From: Craterostigma plantagineum
Taxonomy: Eukaryota > Streptophyta > Magnoliopsida > Lamiales > Linderniaceae
Assembly: GCA_027422505.1 (NCBI GenBank)
Contig: JAPQWV010000018.1
Span: forward strand, 14,030,001 to 14,094,000
Direction: 5' to 3'
Length of the DNA: 64,000 nucleotides
Shown here: positions 20,068 through 31,362 of the stretch, piece after piece
Numbering within the stretch: the first letter of the stretch is position 1
Layout: each line of letters begins with the position of its first letter
Translations under genes and position numbers: made by a program
The notes under the pieces: generated by a model
Databases searched by the model: none
What the model was told of the DNA's origin: nothing
What the model saw: the letters and a program-made list of their open reading frames with translations, nothing else

Positions 20068-21703
20068 TGTCGTTTATTTTGTCATTTTTTACTAGTATTC
20101 CTTTTGTGTTGGTCTACTACTCATGTTACTTGTGATAACTATGACTCATTTTGTTATTTTATTATTTCCTCCGTGCGGTTAATTTTCTTTTTAGTGGTTT
20201 CAGGAAACGTGACACGAATTCAGACTACGACTCAAAATATTTCACAATCAGTTGAAACAACCATGTTCAACTACATCAAATGCTAGAGGTAGGACCACGC
20301 CATTTTTTTTCAGGGGAGACATGTTCTTTTCAACTTCTTTTACCTTCCTTTTATTTATTTTACACGTTGAGGAAAACGTGTATCTTAAGTGTGGGGAGGG
20401 GGATTTGTTGAAAATTTACGTGAAATTTTTTATGACGTGCTGTGGCTATTAAAATCTATGAAACTATGGCATGATTGTTTGTGTTCATCTCGAAGTTGGA
20501 TTGCATGCTATGGAGTTTTGTGAGCAATAAAGACATGCATCCGTGATTTAATCTTTTCACATGAATAGACATAGTGTTACTTTGAGAGATTCACACGCAT
20601 AACCCATGTTCCGTTGTGAGAGTTTGAGCTGACGAGCTTTTGCTCATTTTTCTCGGTTGTGCGAGTAGTGCATAATTTACGTCTCTCTAGAACTTGCTTG
20701 TTTGATACGCATTGAAATTGCTTATAGTATGTTCTGTACGAATATGACAAAGGCATTAGGAAATAAGTCCACGGCCAAAGTTCCCGACCACGACTGATCA
20801 CCGTAATTAGCCACTTTGAGCCTAAGCCTTTTTATTTCTTAAACCTCATATTTTCATAAGCCGCTAACCTGAGTAAGCCTCCAGAGATCATTTGAACCCG
20901 AGTTAAGTAGAAGTGAAGGTCGAAAGTCAAAGTCGAAAAGCATAGTCGGATGACACCTCCAAGACAACGCCGAAAGCAGCCGAGAACTCCCTCTTCAACA
21001 AGGAAAAACGGCAGCGCACCGCCGCAATGCGAAGAGTGATTTGAAAAAAAAAACACAGAGTGAAAGAAAGAAAAAAAGGTGTTGGAAGGAGGAAAAGTGA
21101 AGCAGAAAGAGGATAAGTTGTTGCGAAAAGAAAGAAAAAGAACCATTCCTTCGATAATCTTCCGGTCTCGTGAATTCCACATCATCCTCCCATTTTGAGA
21201 CTTGGAAGAAGAAAGGCTTAGTGGAACGCAGCAAAAATAAGAGAAATATGAAGACGGCGTAACCAAAAGGGTTAATCCTAGCGTGCTTTAGACAATGACA
21301 TGAAGACCGACACGACTGCTACTCATATATGATTCTACTACCACCACTATCGAACCCATTCAGCCCGGGAAAGACCTTCTGATTCATGCTTACTGCTTTA
21401 AGTAGTAGATGTGCGATTGACTTCCAAGCATATGGTATAGACTAGAATATTGCATGAATTGAGCGATTCACCGATTTATTAGCCTATACACTGAGTGATT
21501 TGAGTGAATCCCTACGAGGTGTGGATCTCGATTAGTAGTGCTAAGGAAATTCGTGTCGATAAGTGCTGATTGTTGTTGCAGTGTTTCCATTTTGTGCTTT
21601 CCATCTGAGTTGGTGAATTTTGAATCGTCATGCCACTATCTTGTTACCTTTTCTTGCTTCTAATTTGATTGAGGACAAGCAAAAGCTTAAGTGTGGGGAG
21701 GTT
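20068..21703 (+). other. Gypsy 3' non-coding region with two polypurine tracts, copy 1
   Basis: No credible gene. CTTAAGTGTGGGGAGG occurs twice: at about 20,386-20,402 followed by GGGATTTGTTG, and at 21,686-21,701 immediately before the 3' LTR, where it is the functional polypurine tract. The stretch 21,050-21,150 is purine-rich. The region matches the long 3' tail of Athila-type elements. Confidence 0.7.
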
Positions 21704-23371
21704 TGATAACGTATTTTAATACGTTTATTGTTGTATTTATTGGGTTATAGTAGAGTATTTTTAGTCATTCCATGCATCTTTAGGCTCTATTTACACTCAT
21801 TTAAATATTGTAGGACCTTCAAACGGTTATCGAGCGAAAAGGAACGAAAACGAGGCAAAAACCACGCAAAATGGCCAAGTTTGAAGCTGTGAGGCCTCTG
21901 TCACGGCCGTGAATCATCTCGCACGAGGCCGTGAACGAAGGCAGTAGGTCGAGTTACGCGAGTCATGGCCGTGAATCTCCTCGCAAGAGGCCGTGAAACA
22001 GGGCAGTAGCTCGAGATGTTACAGTCACGGCCGTGAACCCTTCTGCACGAAGCCGTGAACCTGGACAGAGAGCGGAGATGGAAAAGACCTTAAGTGTCAC
22101 GGCCGTGAGCGACATGCAATTAACCGTGACTCTCGACAGAAAAAAAAGCTACGCAAACACTGCCCATTGTCACGGCCGTGACTCATTATGCAAGAGGTCG
22201 TGACCTATGGCAGGAAGTCAAGATTTAGGGTTTAAGCCGCCGTCACGGCCGTGACTCCTTATGCAAGAGGCCGTGAAGGGTTTAAGAAAGGCGAAAAGTC
22301 AGCCTAATTGCATCTGTCACGGCCGTGAAGGCCCGTTAAGCGGCCGCGAACGTGCCAAATTTCAAGGTTAAGGCCCAAATTCGAAGCATAAAAGGCGAGT
22401 TCTTCTCAGAACTCAACCCTAACCCCATAGAGCCGAAAACTTAGAGAAAAGAAGAGGAGGAAGAACACTAGAAGCAGCCCCTTGATTCGGAGAAGCCCAA
22501 GGGACGATCCAACAACGCAGTCACGCTCATTCGATCGAGGAACGAGAGACTCCACCTCAGAACCGCCATACTCACTCATTAGGGAAGATTTTATGAGTCC
22601 TCTATCCACGTTTCATTTGAATCTCGTTGTTGTTTTGCATAATATGAGTAGCTAAATCTCTTGTGTGTTCGGGAATAGATGAACGTTGGTTTATGTCGTA
22701 GTTAAGGCGTAAGGATAATCGTGAACACGTGTAGTTGACTATTTATTGCTCAATGATATTGCTTCTTTGCTTCAATATGTCTATGCGTTGACGTGAATAT
22801 GTGGTACATCGTTTAGGGCGACAGCTAAATAACGATGAGGCCGTTCATAGACGTTAGGATTGAGTATAGGGCGAAAGCAAATACTCGATCCTCGCCGTCT
22901 GGTAATTAAAGATCATAGATTCCCACGAACGTTTAGGGCAACAGCAAATCCGTGAGTGGGTAGAAAGTTACCGCGATTTAGTCGATATTCACGTAGGAAC
23001 GATATTGCGTAGCTTTAGCCGACAACATCCAGCGGGATTCGAATCTCGAACACATATTTGTCATCTTAAGTCACTCGTATTATTTCTAGTTGTGCTTCCT
23101 TAGTCTTCCAATCCTTTAGGTTGCTCTGCTAAATTTGTCCATAGCATAAACAAATCCTGCTATTTTATTTAGGCTAAATATAAAGTCGATAGGCCAATAC
23201 TAGTACTCAGTTTATTCCTCGTGTTCGATACTCGGATATTCATTATAGCTATATTACAAACGATAGTACACTGCCTATCGCGCGTGGTTCTAGTTATAAT
23301 TTATTCCTTTTAATTATTACTTGACGTACTTGCACGAACAGTTAATATATTAACATACACGCACGCGATCA
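21704..23371 (+). repeat. Gypsy 3' LTR, copy 1 (1,668 bp)
   Basis: It runs from TGATAACGTATTTTAATACG to CGATCA, followed by target duplication CGTAC (23,372-23,376). It contains about six exact TCACGGCCGTGA copies (21,895-22,350), better preserved than in the 5' LTR, and the segment TTGCTTCAATATGTCTATG that copy 1's 5' LTR has lost. Confidence 0.95.
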
Positions 23372-23376
23372 CGTAC

Positions 23377-26033
23377 CAGTCCACCCGGCCTTTCAACGTA
23401 GTTGCTCAACAATCCCTTCTTCCCGGTCATGTGTGTGAAGCAACCTGAATCTAGATACCAAACATGCGGAGCCTGCGTAATCAAACTAGAGGGTTTTAGG
23501 TACCCATTTAAAAATTGGTCCACCTCTGTTGTACTTGTTAGTCCGTAGAGACTCTCTACCTAGCCTGGATTTATCAGTGTTAGCGGAAGACTTACTATCA
23601 TGCACAGAGTCATTAAACGTTTCTAGTCCATGAATTTGGGTTTCCTCAGTCTTAAACTTTGGAACCCATTTTTGTAGTAGTGGAGCTCGATTTGTTTTGA
23701 CTTTAGAGACGCGTTTTGGAGTCTCTTTTTGTTTTGTGGGTTCCGTTGCAGTTTTCACTTTTGATAGTTTCTTTTTCTTTAAAGACGTGTCTTTTGAATC
23801 GCTTTGTGAGTTTGTTTGTTATAGCGATTATGCGTGGGAAAATGATTTTTTGTATAAGATGATGAGTTTTGCGATACATGAGAAAAAGACGGTACAAAAG
23901 TTTTTGAAGGAAAACAATCTATGACAAAAGACTCCTTAAAATTGCGTTTCTCCTTCAAAATATCTTCCTTTCTAACCCAGACTTGACCTTTCAGTGACTC
24001 TTGATGGGGAAAATTTCAAAGTATTAGTGCAAGAAATTTTGTCATGCGAAATAAAGGTATATGAAAGTGAGTGTAGTCGTAATTTTTCTTTAAGTGTGGA
24101 GATTTCCTCGAGAAGTTTCTGCCTTTCTTCATTGAAGGACTTTCTCTCTCTTTCGAGAGTGAGTGTAGATCACTGACTTTCTTTTATGCAATCAGGCATA
24201 TACTCTGCTGCATACTTAGTTACCGATGCCTCACTCGTTGATTCTTCTGAGGTATCTTCCTCACTAGGACGGATTTCCGACTCAAATTCAGTTATTGCTG
24301 GACATTTTCTTTCTTTATAACTATCATTTTATTCTGTATAATCAAATGATATCTCAGCTTTCTTGTGTGTATAATCCTTTACCTGTAAGGTTTCGGATTC
24401 ACTAACGAAAGGCATGAGTTCGATCACACAACCTAACTGCATGTATTTAACATCATATAGATAGGGTGCATTAGTTATACCTTTCTTTAATAAACATGAG
24501 TTTTCAAAACCAATTCCTTTGTGGGGGTTATAGAAGTCGATGTTGGCAGGTTTGTTCAAGAAAAATGTCTGTTCTGTTTGTTCTCGTCAGGTTAAAAGAT
24601 GCTCCAATTTTTTAATCTTGGATTATAGTTTTTCCGTTCCTTACAGAGTAAGTCATATTTCACTGTAGCGTCCATTGCTTGATCTCTATGAGATCTCATT
24701 TCTTTAGCTAACTCCTTGGCTTTATCCTCGGATTTTAGCACCTGAGCTTCTAGTTTTATCACTTTTTCATTAGCAACTAGAACACGATTTTGCTCACATG
24801 CATGTTCATACCTAATCTTATCTAGAACTTCCAGATTATTTTGTAGATTCGCTTCTAATTCTCTAATTTTCTTTTTACCCTGTTGTTCGATTTATATAAA
24901 GTTAAGAATTCATTTTTCATTTTAAGTAACGAATCATAGTCTGCTTCGGTTACCTCAACCATATCTGAGTTGTCGGCGGTTTCCTTCTCTGACTCACTCC
25001 CTTCTGCTTCAGTTCCATCTTCTTCATCATCAAGTCTGGCCATCAGCGCCATGTTCTCTTCCTCGCTGTCTGAGGTGTCCTCAAGCCAATGATCATGTTC
25101 AGCCATCAAGACCATTCCCTTCTCCTTCTGCTCGGCCAAGTGTACCTTTCTATGATAATAGTTGACGTCCTTTTTCTTGGGCAGTCTGCATTATCGGGAA
25201 AAATGTCCAGGTTTTTCGCAGTTGAAGCATTTTCCGACTTGAGAGGCGGTTTCAGGGCCTTCCCTTGGAATTTGATGAAGTTCTTTGACGGTTGGATGAG
25301 GATCCGGACTTCTTATAGAATTTCTTCTGTACGAAGTTTGAGACCAGTGCCAGTTGTTTTGCGAGCTCCTTAATTGTGATCTCCTTGTCTTCGTCTTTGA
25401 GAACAATCCTTGAGTTCTCCATCAGAGTCAAAATCTCCTCCCTCTTGAGTTGAGATGACTGGATGATCTCCTTGTCTTTTGATTGTTTTCTAGATGATCG
25501 TCCATAACATTTTTAGTGACTCCATTCATTTTCAACTCTTTTATGAGGACAAGGAATCGATGAAAAGTTTCTTGAAGAGTTTCTCCGTTGTTTTCTTGGA
25601 AGCGATCATAAGAGATGAGGGTATTTGACATCCTAGCCATTGTGTTTACCTCTGTTCCCTGCATCATAATCCGCAGGGCATCCCACATTTCTTTCACACT
25701 TTCACCACATTCTAGTTGCATCAGAATGTCGTTGGGAATGGCTTGCCTCATGTATGATTTTGCAACTTTATCGGCATTAACTGGCAGTTTTTCTTCGCCA
25801 TTGCATTGGTCGACAGTCTTTAAGATACTTTGCGCTTCTCTTGCAGGGATTGTGGTGGTTGTGGTTGGGATAACGGTCCAGTACTGCTTAGGACCATTAT
25901 AAATAGATTCAAGCAAGTTATCTGAATTGTCCTTGCTTTCAATGAAGTTGATGAACCTTCAATTCCAGACTGCATACTCGCCTTGTCGGATGATGGGAGG
26001 TCTAACATCATTTCCCATGCTAAAGGAATCCAT
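23377..26033 (-). pseudogene. Copia-B gag and protease part, copy 1
   Basis: The minus-strand ATG at 26,033 starts MDSFSMGNDVRPP; gag of the UBN2 type follows, with ESVKEMWDALRIMMQGTE, a TLQETFHRFLVLIKELK helix and, at about 25,230, the zinc knuckle CFNCEKPGHFSR used in RNA packaging. A Glu/Asp-rich coiled-coil segment (25,139-24,600) leads to FKWVPKTL and the protease motif VWYLDSGC (about 23,445). The Gypsy sits shortly after it; the pre-integrase region resumes in frame at 9,915. A TGA replaces the conserved Trp/Arg region near 25,963, and there are further frameshifts, so gag is dead. Confidence 0.88.
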
Positions 26034-26059
26034 TTCTTGTGTTTTGGATATGATCGTTA

Positions 26060-26770
26060 ACGTGTAATGTGAGGAAAATTAAATCTGAATCGAGAATTTG
26101 GTCAAAATTGAATTTCGAGAATCAACTTTGAGATAAGGGTTTGATTTGCGAAACCGCAAATTGGAATTGGATCTGGTTCGTGAATTGGGATGAAAAAGTA
26201 TTGTTTCGCGAATTTGTCTAAATCTGAATTTGTGAAATGAGGTTGGGTTCGTGAAAGCAACAAATCGCGAATTGATTTGGAGTTGATTCGTTAAATTTGA
26301 AATTCGCGAAATGAAGAGGATAAGTTGGTTCGTGAAAGTTGAAAGGATTCGCGAAGTTTCTGAATCGTGGATTGGTCTGGGGTTCGCGATAGCCTCCGAG
26401 TTCGCGAAACGGACCAAGGTTCGTGAAAAATCGTATCGCGAATTGTCCTGATAACTTGGATTCGTGAATTCCGGATTCACAGAGTTGAGAGTAATTCGCG
26501 AACTGATTGTATCACGAACTGGCCTTGGATTCCGAACTGGTAGATGGCAGGATTCGCAAAATCTGAATTCGTGAAAAAGTGAAGCGCGAATTTGAGGCGT
26601 TGATCAAAAAGAATCCGATGGCCCTCGAATTTCCGAGTCGTGAAACTTAGCTTCACGAACTGTGTGAACAAAATTCGTGAACTTGATACTTCCAATTCGT
26701 GAAATTCCACCCAGAATCAGAATTCGTGAAACTCAAAGCAGACTGTGAATTCGCGAATTTTTAACCCTAA
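26060..26770. repeat. TTCGCGAA array in the Copia-B 5' leader
   Basis: At least six exact TTCGCGAA octamers (for example about 26,206, 26,300, 26,349, 26,400, 26,493 and 26,750) and many TTCGTGAA or TCGCGAA variants lie between the primer site and gag. It is the same word as in the array at 4,640-5,990. Stops in all frames argue against coding. Confidence 0.8.
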
Positions 26771-27034
26771 TCACAGCGCCATTTGCGAATAAAAAAATTC
26801 TCCTTCTGTAGATGAACAATCTCCAGAAAATCACACCTAACCTTGACGGACATTTGTTTGGTAATTCTCAGAACTGATACAAACACTGAAAGCAACCTTG
26901 ACAAACCAGAAAAAACACCTTATAGCAGCTTGAACCCACTAGTTTGAGCTTTGTGGCGAAAGTTGAAAATCAAAAAGAACTCACACTGCTCAATTCTTTG
27001 AAGCTCGAAATGAAGTTTCCTCACCTACACGCTT

Positions 27035-27046
27035 GCTCTGATACCA
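27035..27046 (-). other. Copia-B primer-binding site (tRNA-Met)
   Basis: On the minus strand TGGTATCAGAGC, the complement of initiator tRNA-Met, follows two bases after the end of the 5' LTR. Confidence 0.95.
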
Positions 27047-27048
27047 CT

Positions 27049-27335
27049 TGTAATTCCAGATTATCCAAGAACACTTCAACAGATTAAACCTTCAATTAAT
27101 ATAGTGTTTGGAGGCTTAGTGTCGAATACGTGAAGTTTTAGAAAATGGAAACTTAGATAACAATGTTAGGGTTTAGGGCTTAAATACCTTGAATAGGTAT
27201 TAAGCCCATTGGGCCCTAACAAACCTATTACAACCTATCAACCCATCTTAAATGATATAACACCATTAAATACATCAAAATGAAATACAAAGACTTAGAA
27301 TAAATATTTTGGACACTTCTAAAATATTCCTAACA
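27049..27335 (-). repeat. Copia-B 5' LTR, copy 1
   Basis: It starts TGTTAGGAATATTTTAG on the minus strand and ends GGAATTACA, followed by the primer site. The target duplication CAACT is at 27,336-27,340. It pairs with 615-907. Confidence 0.95.
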
Positions 27336-27340
27336 CAACT

Positions 27341-29250
27341 CATTAGATACATTAGGCTTCCAATAATCGTGAGTATTCAACTTGAAAAACACCCTCACCG
27401 CGATTCTTTGATAGGTGAACGCGTCTATCTAGTGGCGTTCTGGCGACACCATTGTCTTTTTATTGAATTTGTCAGGTATTTGTCAGAATTTTGTCTATGT
27501 AGTGAGCTTGACTCAAAACTAGACCTTCATTCGTTCGTGTGATTTCAACCCCAAAATCACATCCGCAATTCCCATATCTTTCATATCAAATTTCGAATTT
27601 AACATACTCTTAGTAGATTTGACTATTGTGTCACTAATTCCAACAATGAGTATATCGTCCACATATAGACATTGGATGACAGTCTGGCCTTATATTTTTT
27701 GATAACAAGTCTGGCCTTATATTTTTTGATCGAACCATCTGGTTTCATTTTTCTTTTAAAGATCCATTTAGATCCTAATGGCTTACATCCTTCTGGGAGA
27801 TCTACTAGCCCCCAAGTATGATTATGCAAAATAGAATCAATTTCACTTCTAATGGCTTCTTTCCATAAAGGTCCTTCAGAGGAGCTCACTGCTTCATTGT
27901 AAGTTAGTGGTTCCTTTTCGAGCAAGTAGGTAACAAAGTCATCACCAAACGTTTTTTCTATCCTTGCTCGTTTACTATGCCTTGGTTCAGAAACGAGAGC
28001 CGTGCTAGGATCCTCAATTTCTTCGTTTGTCCGGTTAGATGAACTGGACCCATCATTAGATTTATACGGAAATATATTTTCAAAGAAACATGCATTTCTT
28101 GATTCCATTGTTGAGTTCTTGTGTATTTCTGGAATTTTTGAATCATATACAAGAAACCGGCATGCCGTGCTATTATGTGCATACCCTATAAAAATACAGT
28201 CTATCATTTTAGGACCGATTTTTACTACCTTAGGTGTCGGTAATAGGACGGCATTTTTCCTTTCCATAATTCGTATGGTGTTTTGTTTTGTTTCTTTCGA
28301 GGTATTCTGTTTAAGAGGTAATTACTCGATAAAATTGCTTCGCCCACATATCGGCCGGTAATCCCGAGCTTAACAACATTGCATTCATCATTTCTTTAAG
28401 AGTGCGATTTTTCCGTTCGGCTACCCCATTTGACTGAGCTGAATAAGGAGCGGTTACCTCATAGATAATACCGTGCTCCGTACAAAAATTACCGATTGGC
28501 GCTTCGTATTCACCGCCTCGGTCGCTCCTTAGTCGTTTTATTTTCTTACCGAGTTGATTTTAAACCTCGGTTTTGTAGAGAATAAATTTATCTAATGCTT
28601 CATCCTTGCTTTTAAGTAAGTATACATAGCAATATTTCATGCTATCATCTATAAACGTTATAAATTTTTATTCCCGCCTCGCGTTTGTATAACTGTTAAA
28701 TCACAAACGTCACTATGAAGTAGCTCAAGTGGTACAGTGCTCCTTTCTACCGTTGGGAAGGATGACCTTGTTAATTTAGCTTCAATGCATATTTCGCAGT
28801 TCTTTTCCGAGTTGATTTCGAATTTAGGAATGTGGTTCAAGTTAATTAATATACGTATCGAATTAAAATTAACGTGGCCTAGTCTACCATGCCATAGGTT
28901 AGAACATTCGAGCAAGTAAGCAGACCTGTTACTTTTATTATCAACGACAGTCATTACATTCAGTTTGAACAGCCCTTCAGTAGCATAACCTTTTCCTACG
29001 AACATTCCTGACTTAGATAAAATAACTTTATCAGATTCTATCACTATGCGAAACCCGTGCTTATTGAGCAAGAATCCTGACACGAGGTTCTTGCGAATCT
29101 CCTGCACATATAGCACATCTTCAGTAGTACGTCCCCTTTTCCCTCGATAGTAGCAGCGGCTGAGTTGCCCATGTAGATACTTTCGCCTTGAACAAAGGTC
29201 GAGAAATGGCTTCGGCTTTTGCACACGTGCCTTTAGCGCCGGTGTCAATC
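27341..29250 (-). pseudogene. Copia-A protease end, integrase and RT, decayed
   Basis: On the minus strand: integrase zinc region LWHGRLGHVNF..CEICIEAK (about 28,900-28,770); core with RLRSDRGGEYEA (about 28,525) and QSNGVAERKNRTL (about 28,420); then the RT start with WKEAIRSEIDSI and LGSKWIFKRKMKPDGSIKKYKARLV. About 100 residues of RT, including its first catalytic Asp, are deleted, so KARLV jumps to LYVDDILIVG; the YVDD codons are 27,654-27,665. A 27-bp tandem duplication (about 27,680-27,730) lies at the deletion point. The end is frameshifted near 27,350. Confidence 0.85.
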
Positions 29251-29815
29251 CACCATTCCTTCGGGTTCGATTCAGCCATGTTCATTTCTGAAATTACAGC
29301 CACAAGACTCATCTCTCCAACATCTCGAGTGATATATTTCGTCATGTTGGCTTCGTGTTTCTTTCTAGGAAGTTGGCACTCGGATGACTTGTGACCAATT
29401 TTGTCACAATTGAAGCATATACCTTTGAACTTGTACTTTGGTTTCGAGATTCCCCGGTAGCCGGAACTTTTTTTTCCTTGAAATGCTTTCTTTGATTTAG
29501 AGTTGTGTCCATGACCATGCTCCATTACGTTAATAGCGTACCTTGAGAGTTTTCGTTCCGCACCTTTGTTGTCTTCTTCTATTCGAAGTCTGACAATCAA
29601 GTCTTCTAACGACATCTCTTTGTGTTTATGCTTGAGATAATTCTTAAAATCTTTCCATTCTGGAGGCAATTTTTCAATGATCGCTGCCACTTGAAAAGAT
29701 TCGCTTAAAATCATTTTCTCCGCATGGATCTCGTGCAAGATTAACTGGATTTCCTGCACTTGACTGATCACAGTCTTTGAGTCAACCATTACATAGTTGA
29801 GGAAATATGTCTCTT
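29121..29815 (-). pseudogene. Copia-A gag C-terminal part and protease start
   Basis: The minus-strand frame reads MVDSKTVISQVQEIQLILHE, LPPEWKDFKNYLKHK and LEDLIVRLRIEEDNK of Copia gag, then the zinc knuckle CFNCDKIGHKSSEC (about 29,420-29,380) and the protease motif WWIDTGA (about 29,255). The usual N-terminal 100 or so residues of gag are absent; unrelated sequence begins at about 29,816. Confidence 0.88.
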
Positions 29816-30420
29816 CTCTTACCCTACATAATAACTATATATTAACCACTCTATATACATTCATTATTACCTTTATCCAACGAATGCAGCACTAATTTGC
29901 CTCTAAGAAATATGCATGACGCCCATTCTGTTGGGAACCAATAATTGTTCATGCTTAGAGCAATCGAACCGTTGCACTGGCTGCTGTGCGATTTATAAAT
30001 ATTAGAGTTGCACCCTCACCATCAGCTATAGCGTTTGGCGCAACGGTAAGCGCTTGGTCCTAATACATTCTTTTCTTTTCTAAATTCATTCATGAAAAAA
30101 GGCTTTGTCACTTTGAGTTGAATAATCAACAAGTTCCAATCTCTTGGCCGTTTTGTACTCCGTTTATTTGGATGAAAAGTCACGATGATTCAACGTTAAA
30201 GTGATATTTCCTTCATTGACTTATTTCCTTCCCAACAATAAGCGCTTCCCCACCAAAATTGTCCCACTTTGTCTCAATGAAAGATTCAACGCGTTTTTGA
30301 TGCCATGAAGAGGTGTGAAGGTTTTCATAATGTGGGAGGTGTGAAGTGTTGTTAACGTCCGCGGATGCGATGCAAACGAATCAGTAGTATAAGGAAAATT
30401 CCGAGTTTGTGCGAGGCACA
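29816..30420. other. Unassigned stretch between Copia-A gag and LTR
   Basis: No gene seen. It replaces the expected primer site and gag start, so it may be a secondary insertion. TGTTGGGAACC at 29,929 could be an inverted LTR-like end. GGCGCAACGGTAAGCGC near 30,037 resembles a tRNA A-box, but no matching B-box follows. Identity unknown. Confidence 0.35.
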
Positions 30421-31042
30421 ATTTCCTTAAGAAAGATTTCCCCGCATGGAACTGTCTCCCAGGATACGTCGGAAGAGCGTGACTTCGTCGTGCACTGAAG
30501 AAATCACCGGCGAACTTGAACAGATTATTTGAACAATAATATTTTGCTTGATATTATTTCGTTAGCATTCGTATATCCATCTCCTGAGTCTCAACGCGAG
30601 AAGACAACCTTACTGAAGAGGCATAAGTCTCTTCGGACACAGCTTTTGCTTCAAACAGTCATGGCTTTCCGCCACGTTCAATCAAGATGGGTGTCCGTTA
30701 GGCTTTAAAATAGATAGTCAAAATAAAAATAAAATTTGTTTCTTTGGGAAAATAATAATCCGGTCACAAGAAGGCGGGTTGATCAGGCCCGTCAATTTTT
30801 GTCCGGCATTCGTGTGCGCGGGTCGCGCCCACACACGAGTCAACTGGATTTGCACCCCCCTGCGCGCGCACGCGAGCGGCACATGTGTGGCATAATATTG
30901 CCTATTTATTTAAACAAATAAAATACACAACCATTTATGAGGAGGTAAAAACCTTGTGTAACCAATGTGGGACAAACATATTTTTCCATTTTATTTCCTC
31001 AAGTATTAAGTCCATTCTCATTCAAGCCCATTAACTCCAACA
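30421..31042 (-). repeat. Copia-A 5' LTR (left limit uncertain), copy 1
   Basis: It starts on the minus strand with TGTTGGAGTTAATGGGC at 31,042. The first 145 bases match 37,797-37,941. A TATA-like TTTAAATAAATAG lies at about 30,902-30,914. The stretch with GACAGTTCCATGCGGGGAAATC (about 30,440-30,470) looks like the R/U5 region of Copia LTRs. The 3' limit of the LTR was not found. Confidence 0.65.
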
Positions 31043-31350
31043 TAAAGTTAAATGAATGATTGTTGATTATGATATGGATTGAGTTGGCATATGCTCCTAA
31101 GAAGATTTAAGCTTAGAAGATAATAGATATATTATAGAGATATACATAGAATTATGTGGAACGTTATAGAACAAAATGATACCATAGCTTTCTATTAAGT
31201 TTTATTCTCAACAAATTGGTACCGAGATCACCGTTCTTATACGTTTACTATCGATTAGATCATCTCCAATCGAAAGACTCATTCGCAGACTCAAGCTCAT
31301 TCGCAAACTCAACATGCAGTAATCATTCTCCAACCATTAAACTCATTCCC
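31043..31350. other. Flank of Copia-A; possible LTR remnant with primer-site-like end
   Basis: ATTCTCAACA followed by AATTGGTACCGAGATC (31,200-31,225) resembles a Copia LTR end plus a decayed tRNA-Met primer site on the plus strand. No partner LTR was found. The rest shows only short ACTCATTCGCA-like repeats (31,278-31,310). Confidence 0.3.
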
Positions 31351-31362
31351 AATCTCAAAAGA

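Larger units (their letters stand above)
9921..23371 (+). mobile_element. Athila-like Ty3/Gypsy LTR retrotransposon, copy 1
   Basis: LTRs 9,921-11,517 and 21,704-23,371 begin TGATAA and end CGATCA, flanked by CGTAC (9,916-9,920 and 23,372-23,376). The primer site TGGCGCCGTTGCCGGGGA and the pol order protease, RT, RNase H, integrase define Ty3/Gypsy. The DLGAS protease and a long post-pol ORF point to the Athila/Tat group. gag is essentially missing and replaced by rearranged LTR pieces, so the element is non-autonomous. It also carries an antisense small gene and a hAT insertion. The LTRs differ from each other by substitutions and several indels, so the element predates the 38.5-kb duplication. 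Confidence 0.95.
615..27335 (-). mobile_element. Copia-B: Ty1/Copia LTR retrotransposon, split by the Gypsy element
   Basis: Both LTRs are present (615-907 and 27,049-27,335), bounded by TG..CA and flanked by the 5-bp target duplication CAACT (610-614 and 27,336-27,340). The order on the minus strand is LTR, tRNA-Met primer site, leader, gag, protease, integrase, RT, RNase H, an extra post-pol ORF, polypurine tract, LTR. Protease before integrase before RT is the Copia order. The extra post-pol ORF and repeated polypurine tracts recall Sireviruses, though the LTRs are unusually short for that group. The Gypsy element is inserted between protease and the pre-integrase region. The two LTRs differ at roughly a dozen sites over about 290 bp, so the insertion is far older than the duplication. 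Confidence 0.95.
27336..31042 (-). mobile_element. Copia-A: older Ty1/Copia element, 5' half, copy 1
   Basis: A 5' LTR end at 31,042, gag, protease, integrase and part of RT follow on the minus strand to the Copia-B insertion at 27,336. The remaining pol is at 1-614. Copia-A is badly decayed: the N-terminal half of gag, the primer site and the RT core are missing. Its 3' LTR and tail are visible only in copy 2 (37,797-38,479). Confidence 0.88.

Noticed and set aside
20995..21266. Minus-strand ORFs of 79-144 aa opposite a purine-rich region
   Set aside because: They are artefacts of low-complexity purine/pyrimidine sequence and break in copy 2 with a one-base change.
30030..30055. tRNA A-box-like GGCGCAACGGTAAGCGC
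   Set aside because: No B-box at the right distance and no tRNA fold; kept only as an unassigned stretch.
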